From: Clostridia bacterium
GTDB lineage: Bacteria > Bacillota > Clostridia > Christensenellales > CAG-138
Direction of reading: 5' to 3'
DNA length: 32,712 nucleotides
Assembly (NCBI GenBank): GCA_017616435.1
Contig: JAFZYC010000093.1
Location: 1 to 32,712 of the forward strand
Every line of letters begins with the position of its first letter. Position 1 is the stretch's first letter. A model generated the notes under the pieces. That model had not been told where the DNA came from. It did not search any database and was given only the letters and a program-made list of their open reading frames with translations. The position numbers and the translations under genes are program-made. This document shows positions 15,323-23,039 of this stretch, piece by piece.

Positions 15323-17968
15323 ATGAACGACGTCATCAGGGACAAATTGAAGCTTCTGCCCGACAGCCCGGGAGTGTACAGGATGTATAACTCCCTAGGG
15401 GAGATCATCTATGTCGGGAAGGCTGTAAACCTCAAAAACAGGGTAAGACAGTATTTTCAGAATACCGTCAAACAGCCCAAGGTCGCCGCGATGGTGTCAA
15501 ATATAGCCGATTTCGAGTTCACGATCACCGCTTCTGAGGCGGAGGCGCTGAATCTCGAATGCAATATGATAAAGCAGAACCGTCCGAGGTATAATATCCT
15601 GCTGAAGGACGACAAGCATTTTCCCTATGTAAGGATCGATTTTACCAAGGACTTTCCGAGACCTGAGATAGTCCGCAGAGTGAAAAAGGACGGCGCAAGG
15701 TATTTCGGGCCGTATCTGTCCGCTCTGACGCTTAGGGAGGCAATTCAGGCCGTTCGCGACTTTTTCCCCGTCCGCCACTGCAAAAAGGATATCGCAAGGG
15801 CTGTTGCAAGGCGTGAGCGCCCCTGCCTCATGTACCACATCGGAAAATGCTGCGCACCTTGTTCGGGGAAGGTCTCCCGCGAGGAATACCATAAATACCT
15901 TGACGAGATCGCGCTGCTCCTGCAGGGCCACTGTAAGCCTGTCGTAGAGGAACTGACCAGGCAGATGAACGACGCCGCGCAGAACCTCGAATACGAACGC
16001 GCGGCGGTATGCCGCGATAGGATAAAGGCAATGGAAGCGCTTGCGGAAAAACAGCGCGCCGCAACTACCGTTATAAACAGCTTCGATGTATTCGCAGTCG
16101 CGCGGGACGATATGAACACCGTCGTATACGCAACGATGATGCGCGATGGCAACGTCGTTATGACGGACGGCTATTTCGTGACCGCGAACGAGGAATCGGA
16201 CGCGGAGATAATGGCCTCGTTCCTGACCCAGTTCTATTATGACAGCGGATATGTCCCGGGAGAGATAGTTTGCCGCAGTCTTCCCGAAAACTCGCAGGGG
16301 ATAGCCGAATGGCTGAGGTCGAACTGCGGACACGCGGTAAAGCTCATCGAGCCTAAGCGCGGAGAGAAGAAACAGCTTGCCGAGCTCGCTTTCCTAAATG
16401 GAACCGAGGCGCTGAAGCGCAGGAAAGAGCTTACCGTAAGGGAATGGGAACGAAGCGAAGGCGCGCTCGCGGAGCTTTCGAGGATCGTAGGAATGGACGA
16501 GCTCCCGCACAGGATGGAGTGCTTCGACAACTCACACTTCCAGGGCCGTGATACCGTCGGATCCATGGTCGTTTTCATCGACGGCAAGCCCAACAAGGAT
16601 CTCTACCGCAGGTTCAGAACAAGGACGCAGGTCGAAGGCGACGATTACGAAGCAATGCGGGAGCATCTGACGAGGCGTTTTCAAAGGGCGGCGGACGGTG
16701 ATACAAAGTTCAACGAGCTTCCGGATCTTTTGATAGTCGACGGCGGAAGAGGCCAGCTGAACGTTGCGCTCGAAGTGCTCGACGCATTCGGACTTTCCTA
16801 TATCCCCGCGATAGGCCTTGCCGAGCGGAATGAGGATATAATACTCCCCGACCGTGATGAGCCGGTATCGCTCCCAAGATCCAGCAGCACGCTGCATCTG
16901 CTCCAGAGGATAAGGGACGAAGCTCACCGCTTTGCCATCACGTATCATCGCAGCATGCGCTCAAAGACAGCGCTGTATTCCGTCCTGCAGGAGATACCGG
17001 GAATCGGTGAAAAACGGCGCAGAGCACTATTCGACAGATTCCTGACCATGGACGCCATAAAGAACGCATCCGTGGAAGAACTCGCCTCCGCCGAGGGGAT
17101 GAATCTTCCTGCAGCGCGGAGCGTTTATGAGTTCTTTCATAAGGACGAAAAGGAGAAACACTTGAAGTACAGGCTTCTCGCGATAGATATAGACGATACG
17201 CTCCTCCCGAGGAACGGGTCGATATCGGAACGCAACAAGCGCGCCATAAAAGCCGCGGAGGACGCTGGCATTTACGTTACGCTTGCCACCGGCAGGGGCT
17301 ATCACGGAGCGTCCAAAGTGCGTGAGGAGCTGAACATAGAACGACTCGTGATCAATTACGGCGGGGCGATGATAAACGATCCCAAGACCGGCAAGCCGTT
17401 CATGACGACGGAGCTCGACAGCTCAACGGTGACCTATATAATGGATCTTGCCGAAGGGCTGGGACTGCACGTTCATCTGTATCAGGGCGATGAGATCGTC
17501 TATGAGCACGAGCACGAATACGGCAGGCTCTATTCCGAGCATCTGGGTCTCCCCGCGAGGATCGAGCCGAACGTCAGGAAAATGGTTTGGAAGAACGTTC
17601 CGAAGGTGCTCATAATTACCGAACCAGAAAAGGTTCCCGAACTGTTGCCTTTCTTCAGGGAAAAGCTCCAGGGCCGAGCGGCCGTATCCGGCTCGTCTCC
17701 CGGCTTTATCGAGTTCAATAAGATCGGCGCGAGCAAGGGCACCGCGCTCAAGATGCTCGCGGAGCACCTCGGTATAGCGCAGAACGAAACAGCGGCGATC
17801 GGAGACAATACTCTCGACAAGGAAATGATCGAGTGGGCGGGCTTGGGCTGCTGCGTCGAGGACGGGAACGAAGAAGTAAAGAAGATCGCGGACGTCATCG
17901 CGCCTAAATGCGAGGATGACGGCGTTGCATATTTTATAGAAAACTATCTTTTGAAGGAGAGTGAATGA
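15323..17968 (+). CDS. uvrC: UvrC excinuclease subunit fused to a Cof-type HAD phosphatase
   Basis: This 881-aa frame joins two proteins. Residues 1-612 are UvrC, the dual-incision nuclease of nucleotide excision repair: a GIY-YIG domain (GVYRMYNSLGEIIYVGKA), a cysteine cluster for Fe-S (RHC, RPC, KCCAPC), a UVR domain near 205-240, an RNase H-like nuclease (ECFDNSHFQG), and C-terminal helix-hairpin-helix (IPGIGEKRRRALF). Residues 614-881 form a complete Cof-type HAD-IIB hydrolase with DIDDTLL (motif I), ATGR (motif II) and GDNTLDKEMI (motif IV), which would act on small phosphorylated metabolites. UvrC is normally about 600 residues and ends after the hairpin domain. No stop separates the parts, but an internal TTG at 17162 has GGAG upstream. 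The start matches UvrC proteins (MNDVIRDKLKLLPDSPGVY). Confidence 0.93.
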   Translation: MNDVIRDKLKLLPDSPGVYRMYNSLGEIIYVGKAVNLKNRVRQYFQNTVKQPKVAAMVSNIADFEFTITASEAEALNLECNMIKQNRPRYNILLKDDKHFPYVRIDFTKDFPRPEIVRRVKKDGARYFGPYLSALTLREAIQAVRDFFPVRHCKKDIARAVARRERPCLMYHIGKCCAPCSGKVSREEYHKYLDEIALLLQGHCKPVVEELTRQMNDAAQNLEYERAAVCRDRIKAMEALAEKQRAATTVINSFDVFAVARDDMNTVVYATMMRDGNVVMTDGYFVTANEESDAEIMASFLTQFYYDSGYVPGEIVCRSLPENSQGIAEWLRSNCGHAVKLIEPKRGEKKQLAELAFLNGTEALKRRKELTVREWERSEGALAELSRIVGMDELPHRMECFDNSHFQGRDTVGSMVVFIDGKPNKDLYRRFRTRTQVEGDDYEAMREHLTRRFQRAADGDTKFNELPDLLIVDGGRGQLNVALEVLDAFGLSYIPAIGLAERNEDIILPDRDEPVSLPRSSSTLHLLQRIRDEAHRFAITYHRSMRSKTALYSVLQEIPGIGEKRRRALFDRFLTMDAIKNASVEELASAEGMNLPAARSVYEFFHKDEKEKHLKYRLLAIDIDDTLLPRNGSISERNKRAIKAAEDAGIYVTLATGRGYHGASKVREELNIERLVINYGGAMINDPKTGKPFMTTELDSSTVTYIMDLAEGLGLHVHLYQGDEIVYEHEHEYGRLYSEHLGLPARIEPNVRKMVWKNVPKVLIITEPEKVPELLPFFREKLQGRAAVSGSSPGFIEFNKIGASKGTALKMLAEHLGIAQNETAAIGDNTLDKEMIEWAGLGCCVEDGNEEVKKIADVIAPKCEDDGVAYFIENYLLKESE
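17162..17968 (+). CDS. Possible separately initiated HAD hydrolase inside the uvrC fusion
   Basis: TTG at 17162 is in frame with uvrC (codon 614) and preceded by AAAAGGAG (17148-17155) at a spacing of 6 nt. It would produce a 268-aa protein beginning MKYRLLAIDIDDTLL, the usual start of a Cof-type HAD phosphatase. The same gene could therefore yield both the fusion and the free phosphatase. Alternatively the signal is a relic of two genes joined by loss of the uvrC stop codon. Confidence 0.45.
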   Translation: MKYRLLAIDIDDTLLPRNGSISERNKRAIKAAEDAGIYVTLATGRGYHGASKVREELNIERLVINYGGAMINDPKTGKPFMTTELDSSTVTYIMDLAEGLGLHVHLYQGDEIVYEHEHEYGRLYSEHLGLPARIEPNVRKMVWKNVPKVLIITEPEKVPELLPFFREKLQGRAAVSGSSPGFIEFNKIGASKGTALKMLAEHLGIAQNETAAIGDNTLDKEMIEWAGLGCCVEDGNEEVKKIADVIAPKCEDDGVAYFIENYLLKESE

Positions 17969-17969
17969 T

Positions 17970-18878
17970 ATGCTGTCTCTTGGATTCGATATAGGCGGAA
18001 CGACCGTAAAGGCCGGCTCCGTTGACGAAAACTATCGCATCATCAAAAAGCTCGCAAGACCGACTCCCAAAGCAGATGCGGAGGCGCTTTGCGCCCTTAT
18101 CTGTTCGCTTGCGGAGGAGCTCTTAGGCGAAGCCGACGAGATCTCGACGGTCGGCGTTACGGTGCCCGGCTCCGTAGACAAATGGGGCGGGATAATCGAC
18201 GCGTGGAATATCGGACTTAGAAACGTTCCTTTGAAGCAGATGATTGAGGAGCGTATCAAGGCGGAGCGCGTGATCGTGAGGAACGACGCCGACGCCGCTG
18301 CCGCCGCGGAGCTTGAACTCGGCGCGCTCAAGGACGTCGAAACGGGGCTCATGCTGACGCTCGGTACCGGCGTTGGAGGCTGCCTTGTGTTGGGAGGCGA
18401 GCTGTTCCACGGCGGGCTTGACAGAGGAACGGAGATCGGTCACGCCATGCTCGAAAGAGGCGGCATGCTTTGCGGATGCGGCCACAGGGGATGCGTTGAG
18501 ACAAAGTGCTCCGCGACGGCACTAAAAAGGCTGGCGGAGAAAGCCGCGGCTTCCGGCTGCGGAATGATCGCAGCAAAGGCCGCAGAAGGCGAAGAGGTCG
18601 ACGCGAAGCTGCTCATCGAATGCGCGCAAAGCGGCGACGAATGCGCATTGAGGCTCTTTGACGAGTACACTGACGCGCTTGCAGACGCCGTCGCTTCATT
18701 TGTCAACATAATCGACCCGCAGGTTATTGTCATCGGAGGAGGGATCTCCGCCGCGGGCGATTTCCTGCTCGATCCCCTGCGGGCGAAAGTTCCCGGAAAA
18801 TGCTTCTTCGGCTCCTGCGGCAGGTTCGAAAAGGCGCAGGCCGGCAACGACGCCGGGATAATCGGCGCTATAATCTGA
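17970..18878 (+). CDS. ROK-family sugar kinase (glucokinase-like)
   Basis: This 302-aa protein phosphorylates a hexose, probably glucose, with ATP. It has the phosphate-binding motif FDIGGTTVKAG at the N-terminus, LTLGTGVGGCLV in the middle, and the ROK zinc signature GHAMLERGGMLCGCGHRGC plus VETKCS (about residues 157-180). No helix-turn-helix precedes the kinase domain, so it is an enzyme rather than a ROK repressor. ATG at 17970 is preferred: AAGGAG (17954-17959) is 10 nt upstream, whereas the GTG at 17961 is only 1 nt away. It begins 1 nt after the uvrC-HAD stop. Pairing with a sugar-phosphate-type HAD suggests a carbohydrate link. Confidence 0.92.
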   Translation: MLSLGFDIGGTTVKAGSVDENYRIIKKLARPTPKADAEALCALICSLAEELLGEADEISTVGVTVPGSVDKWGGIIDAWNIGLRNVPLKQMIEERIKAERVIVRNDADAAAAAELELGALKDVETGLMLTLGTGVGGCLVLGGELFHGGLDRGTEIGHAMLERGGMLCGCGHRGCVETKCSATALKRLAEKAAASGCGMIAAKAAEGEEVDAKLLIECAQSGDECALRLFDEYTDALADAVASFVNIIDPQVIVIGGGISAAGDFLLDPLRAKVPGKCFFGSCGRFEKAQAGNDAGIIGAII

Positions 18879-18896
18879 AACATCGGAGGAACCAAT

Positions 18897-19571
18897 ATGT
18901 CCATTATGTGTGCAGTCTATGTCCCGGAGGGCATAGTAATGGCGGCGGACAGCCGCATGACGGGTAACATCGTAATGAAATCCCCTGACGGAAAGACCCA
19001 GCAGGGTATGTTTTCCATATCCGACAACGCGCAGAAGATATTCCTCCTAAGCAAGGTCAAGGTAGGTATATCCTCCTGCGGGGCGGCGATACTAGAAAAC
19101 AAGACCATATCCGATTATCTCAGGATATTCGAGATAGAAGAGGTCAGCAAAAAGGATACCGTTACGGACGTGGCCAAAAAGCTGCAAGGTTACGCTTTCA
19201 GACATTTTCCGAACGTACACTTCTTCGTTTGCGGATATGAGGAGGAAGAACCTTTCGTCTATGACGTCGCGAAGGAGCTTAAACGGATCAACATGGACAA
19301 CGGCAAGCTGCGCTACGCTTCTTCGTGGAGCGGAGAACAGCAGGCGATCACGAAACTCTTGAACTCTCAGCCCGTAACTCCCGTCGATCACAACCTGATG
19401 CCGCTGAAGGACGCGATAGATTTCGCGGATTTCCTTGTGGATGTGACGATAAAGCTCCAGAGATTCGAGATGAAGCCGAAGACCTGCGGCGGGGATATCG
19501 ATATCCTCGTTCTCACAAAGGACGAAGCGTTCTGGCACAGGCATAAGATATTGAAGCCCGGCGGCAGATAG
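18897..19571 (+). CDS. Proteasome-fold Ntn hydrolase with predicted N-terminal serine nucleophile
   Basis: This 224-aa protein resembles 20S proteasome beta/HslV/Anbu-type Ntn hydrolases. After removal of Met1, Ser becomes residue 1. In that register G11, A15, A16, D17, S18, R19 and T21 match human proteasome beta5 at the same positions (GIVMAADSRMTG). K46 in NAQKIF would correspond to catalytic K33, with about 13 extra residues between D17 and K, and VGISSCGAA matches the following GTMAGGAAD strand. Ser1 would replace the usual Thr1. The C-terminal part includes PLKDAIDFADFLVDVTIK and GGDIDILVLTKDE. The ATG has a GGAGG site and lies 18 nt after the ROK kinase. No ATPase partner (HslU, Mpa or ClpX) is nearby. 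Specificity is unknown. Confidence 0.72.
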   Translation: MSIMCAVYVPEGIVMAADSRMTGNIVMKSPDGKTQQGMFSISDNAQKIFLLSKVKVGISSCGAAILENKTISDYLRIFEIEEVSKKDTVTDVAKKLQGYAFRHFPNVHFFVCGYEEEEPFVYDVAKELKRINMDNGKLRYASSWSGEQQAITKLLNSQPVTPVDHNLMPLKDAIDFADFLVDVTIKLQRFEMKPKTCGGDIDILVLTKDEAFWHRHKILKPGGR

Positions 19572-19619
19572 ACCGCATTACCCGTCATAAACGTATCGAT
19601 AAAGCATTAACATTCTTGT

Positions 19620-20930
19620 ATGAGGAGATATTCCGTTTCATACAGGGTGCTGATGCTTTTTTGTTCTAATGCGCTGCTCCAGCTCATGGGCTTTTTTTAT
19701 CGCGTGGCGCTAAGCAGACTGGCCGACGCATCCGCTCTGGGGCTCAATTCGCTTGTCATGCAGATATACGGTATCGTTGTATCCATCTGCATTTCTGGCG
19801 TGAACGTCGCCGTTTCTGCGACGGCAGCGCGAACGGACAGGGGAGAGATCGCAGGCCTTTTTCGATCCGCTCTAGTTATCTATACAGTTTTGTTTTCTGC
19901 CGCGGCAGCGCCGATTCTTTTATTCTCAAAACAGATAGCGGAAAGGGCGTTGGGCTGCGCCGGGACAGAGGGCACGCTGATGCTGATGCTGCTGTGCATT
20001 TTTTTGACGGGCATCGAGAATGTGCTCAAATCCTTACATATCGGCACGAAGCATGTTAAGCAATGCGCATTATCCGAGCTTATCGAGCAGGCCGTGAGAT
20101 TCGCTCTCGTTATACTTATGCTCATAAAGCTCGAACACGCGGATGACGCCAAAACGGTGTTCCTCATAATGCTCGGAATGACTGCAAGCGAGTTCGTGAG
20201 CGTCGGTTTCCTTACGATATCGTTTCGGCGCGTATTCGGAAGGATCGATCCGGTTGGAAAAGCGCCTTTAATAAGACCTCTTGCGGCGACTGCTTTTCCC
20301 GCGCTGCTGACAGCGGCGTCGTCGACAGTGTTTGCTTCCGTGGGTTCGCTTCTGCTTCCCGCCGCGCTTATCCGGTTCGGCATGACGCGGGAGGCCGCGC
20401 TTTCGGGGATAGGGGAGATCAACACCGCAATAGTTCCGCTGACGATGCTTCCAATGGCGTTTATAGGGGCCTTATCGGCCGTTGTTATGCCGGAGGTATC
20501 AAGCCTTACCGCTGCGGGCAAAAGCCCTGTAAGGCTCATCAGAGGCTCCTTGCGGTGCGCCGCGGCAATAGGAGCGGCTTCCGCCGCGATCATGCTCTTG
20601 TTCGGCGGGAGGATCGCCTCGTTTTTCTTCGGATTCAGGCCTGAGGCGCAGCTATTGGCCATGCTTGAGCTTAAGGCTTTAGTGATATATCTGCAGGTCA
20701 CATCCGTCGCTGTGCTCAACGGACTGATGAGACAGAGGACGGTGCTTCTGTTCGCCGCATGCTCCGAAGCGTATCAGCTTGCGTTGATACTGCTGCTGAC
20801 GCCTGTATTCGGCTTTATAGGATACGCTTTTTCGCTGCTGACGGGTGAGCTGCTCCGATTGCTTTTGGGACTTGGCGCCATAAAAGACATTTGCAAAAAC
20901 GGTATGGAAATAAACCTTGGTATATGTTAA
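19620..20930 (+). CDS. SpoVB/MurJ-like polysaccharide flippase (MOP superfamily)
   Basis: This 436-aa, very hydrophobic protein has about 12 to 14 predicted membrane segments. The N-terminal MGFFYRVALSRLADASALGLNSLVMQIYGIVVSICISGVNVAVSATAA matches the SpoVB branch of oligosaccharide/lipid II flippases in the MOP superfamily (relevant anchors: FYRVALSRL, GLNSLVMQIYGI). SpoVB acts in cortex peptidoglycan synthesis during sporulation. It is somewhat shorter than typical SpoVB (over 500 aa). The ATG at 19620 has no ribosome site upstream; GTG at 19647 or ATG at 19653 are alternatives. No clear promoter or terminator separates it from the preceding gene. Confidence 0.8.
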   Translation: MRRYSVSYRVLMLFCSNALLQLMGFFYRVALSRLADASALGLNSLVMQIYGIVVSICISGVNVAVSATAARTDRGEIAGLFRSALVIYTVLFSAAAAPILLFSKQIAERALGCAGTEGTLMLMLLCIFLTGIENVLKSLHIGTKHVKQCALSELIEQAVRFALVILMLIKLEHADDAKTVFLIMLGMTASEFVSVGFLTISFRRVFGRIDPVGKAPLIRPLAATAFPALLTAASSTVFASVGSLLLPAALIRFGMTREAALSGIGEINTAIVPLTMLPMAFIGALSAVVMPEVSSLTAAGKSPVRLIRGSLRCAAAIGAASAAIMLLFGGRIASFFFGFRPEAQLLAMLELKALVIYLQVTSVAVLNGLMRQRTVLLFAACSEAYQLALILLLTPVFGFIGYAFSLLTGELLRLLLGLGAIKDICKNGMEINLGIC

Positions 20931-20933
20931 AAT
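20905..20933 (+). promoter_or_regulatory. Possible recX promoter inside the flippase 3' end
   Basis: An extended -10 (TG, one base, TAAAAT at 20928-20933) has TGGAAA (20905-20910) 17 nt upstream. The predicted start near 20940 precedes GAGG (20954-20957) and the recX ATG at 20963. Confidence 0.45.
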
Positions 20934-20962
20934 CAATGCAGTACTTATACCGTGAGGTCGAT

Positions 20963-21442
20963 ATGGCACGCAAACAAAAAAAAGAGGGCGGCAGGTCCGC
21001 ATACGATACGGCGCTGGCTTATCTTACGCCCAAGGCAAGGACAGTCCGCGAGGTCGAGCTCAAGCTTGACGAGGGCTGTTATTCGGAGGGAGAGATCATG
21101 CAGACCATAGAACGTCTGCAGGCAGCGGGTATTCTGAACGATGAAAAATACGCTTCAGATTTTGTCGAATCAAGGCTTCGCACAAAGCCCGTAAGCCGCT
21201 TCCGCCTTAGCGAACAGCTGCGCGGCCATTATGTCCCGGACGACGTCATCGATGCAGCATTGCGCGCCGTACCCGACGATACGGAGTTTGAGAACGCAAG
21301 GGCCGTTGCGGAAAAATATATGCGTCAGTTCGATAAGATGGATGACGAAGAGGAAAAGCGCAGGCGTGTATATGCGAGGCTCAGGACCCGCGGTTTTTCC
21401 CACGAGACAATAACAGCGGTTATGAGGGAGCCGGAGGAATAA
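20963..21442 (+). CDS. recX: RecX-family regulator of RecA
   Basis: This 159-aa protein is RecX, a small helical-repeat protein that binds RecA filaments and modulates recombination. Characteristic stretches are AYDTALAYLTPKARTVREVE, LQAAGILNDEKYASDFVESR and RRRVYARLRTRGFSHETI, forming the three tandem helical repeats. ATG at 20963 is preferred because GAGG lies 5 nt upstream; a longer frame from 20891 begins inside the flippase gene and has no ribosome site. The stop overlaps the next start by 1 nt (TAATG). RecA is not in this window. Confidence 0.93.
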   Translation: MARKQKKEGGRSAYDTALAYLTPKARTVREVELKLDEGCYSEGEIMQTIERLQAAGILNDEKYASDFVESRLRTKPVSRFRLSEQLRGHYVPDDVIDAALRAVPDDTEFENARAVAEKYMRQFDKMDDEEEKRRRVYARLRTRGFSHETITAVMREPEE

Positions 21443-23037
21443 TGGAGAACAGCAAGTTTTCGTATTATCCATATACCATCTATACCTACGATTCGGTGGA
21501 TTCAACAAACGCCGCCGCAAAGAGATGCCTCAACATGGCAGGCACGGGCATGGATCTTACCGTGCACGTCGCGGGCGAACAGACCGCCGGCCGCGGCAGG
21601 AACGACCGCAGCTGGATCACAACTGAGGACGCGGTGCTTATGACGATCGTCCAGGGTACGAAGCTGAGCATGGACAAGATCCCCATACTGAACCTTGTCG
21701 CAGCTGCAGCGGTAAAGAACGCGCTCACGAAGCTCACCTCAAAAAAGGTCGATCTTGCAATAAAATGGCCCAACGACGTGCTGACTGCGGAAAGGCTCGA
21801 AAAGGTCTGCGGGATACTCTCGGAAGTGATCACCGTCGACGGCAAAAAGTTCGCTATTATCGGAATAGGCGTAAACCTCAACGCGACAAGCATGCCGGAC
21901 GATCTTCTGCAGCCCGCCACGAGCATATTCCTCCAGTACGGAAAGTACATCGGCGTACTCGACGCCGTGAAGGAGATATTGAACGAGTACACGGTACTTT
22001 ACAAGGTGATGATGAAGGACCGAGAGGCGTTCCTCAAGGATTTCTCCGACAGCTGCATTTCCGTCGGCAGGCATGTGGCGGTCAACGACGGCGAGACAGT
22101 AAGATACGGGATCGGCGCTAAGCTCGCCCCGAACGGACAGCTTATCGTGAAGTTCGAGGAAGGGCCTTCCGAAGTCGTATATGCCGCGGATGTTTCCGTA
22201 CGGAATATGGGCGTGATAGACGAGGGATCGGCAAGGAAGCTCCTGCCCAAAAGAAAGCCCGCCGCAAATAAAGGCGCTTTTGGCAAAGCGGCACTCATCG
22301 TGGGTTCGCCAAAGATGCCCGGAGCAGCGCTCCTGTGCGCAAAAGCCTGTATCAGATCCGGCGCGGGGCTGACACGCGCGCTCATCCCGAAGGAGCTGAT
22401 GCCTTCGTTTTCGGCAGTGCCGGAGGCTATGCTCTTAACAGACGACAGCGAAGCGGACGAGCTTATCGAATGGGCTTCCGTTATCGGTATGGGCTGCGGA
22501 ATGGGCGTAAGCCGGAGGACGAAGGAGCTTCTTGAAAAGGCGCTTCGTTCCGGTAAGAAATGCGTTATAGACGCAGACGCTCTCAATACCATGGCAAAAC
22601 ACAGGGAGCTATTGGAGCTTCTTCACGGGAACGTTGTTATTACGCCGCACCCTGCGGAAATGGCGAGGCTCGTCGGAAGCACAGCGGAGGATGTTGTAAA
22701 GCACTTTTCGCCGACCGCGATATCATTCGCGAAGAGATACGGCTGCTGCGTTCTGCTCAAGTCCGCAACGAGCATTATCGTATCTCCCGAGGGCGTCGTC
22801 CGTTATAACGAGAGCGGGAACAACGGCTTGGCAAAGGGAGGCAGCGGCGACGTTCTGACAGGCATTATCACCGCCATGATCGCGCAGGGCGCAAAACCCT
22901 TCGACGCAGCATCCCTCGGCTCGTATCTGCTCGGGACTTCGGCGGAGAAGGCGCTTGATTTCCTGCATAATCGGTTCATCGCTGCAAGCGATATTATCGA
23001 TATCGTCTCATCCGAATTAATTGAAAAGGAGATATAA
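21442..23037 (+). CDS. Biotin protein ligase fused to NnrD-type NAD(P)HX dehydratase
   Basis: This 531-aa frame contains two complete enzymes. Residues 1-255 are a group I BirA (no N-terminal repressor helix-turn-helix): STNAAAK at 21-27, the biotinyl-AMP loop AGRGRNDRSW at 49-58, KWPND at 108-112, and a C-terminal SH3-like cap. It attaches biotin to carboxyl-carrier proteins. Residues of about 260-531 match the C-terminal domain of YjeF (NnrD), which repairs hydrated NAD(P)H using ADP or ATP: KGAFGKAALIVGSPKMPGAA at 277-296, HPAEMARL at 403-410, and GLAKGGSGD at 462-470 with catalytic D470. No ribosome site precedes Met256, so a single polypeptide is likely. The partner epimerase NnrE is absent from the window. 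It follows recX with a 1-nt overlap. Confidence 0.92.
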   Translation: MENSKFSYYPYTIYTYDSVDSTNAAAKRCLNMAGTGMDLTVHVAGEQTAGRGRNDRSWITTEDAVLMTIVQGTKLSMDKIPILNLVAAAAVKNALTKLTSKKVDLAIKWPNDVLTAERLEKVCGILSEVITVDGKKFAIIGIGVNLNATSMPDDLLQPATSIFLQYGKYIGVLDAVKEILNEYTVLYKVMMKDREAFLKDFSDSCISVGRHVAVNDGETVRYGIGAKLAPNGQLIVKFEEGPSEVVYAADVSVRNMGVIDEGSARKLLPKRKPAANKGAFGKAALIVGSPKMPGAALLCAKACIRSGAGLTRALIPKELMPSFSAVPEAMLLTDDSEADELIEWASVIGMGCGMGVSRRTKELLEKALRSGKKCVIDADALNTMAKHRELLELLHGNVVITPHPAEMARLVGSTAEDVVKHFSPTAISFAKRYGCCVLLKSATSIIVSPEGVVRYNESGNNGLAKGGSGDVLTGIITAMIAQGAKPFDAASLGSYLLGTSAEKALDFLHNRFIAASDIIDIVSSELIEKEI

Positions 23038-23039
23038 AC

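Noticed and set aside
15497..16333. 278-codon open frame antisense to uvrC
   Set aside because: UvrC is unmistakable on the plus strand, and the reverse frame has no ribosome site or domain.
19880..20719. 279-codon open frame antisense to the SpoVB-like gene
   Set aside because: The plus-strand frame is a clear multi-pass membrane protein. The reverse product is low-complexity Ser/Ala/Ile with no family features.
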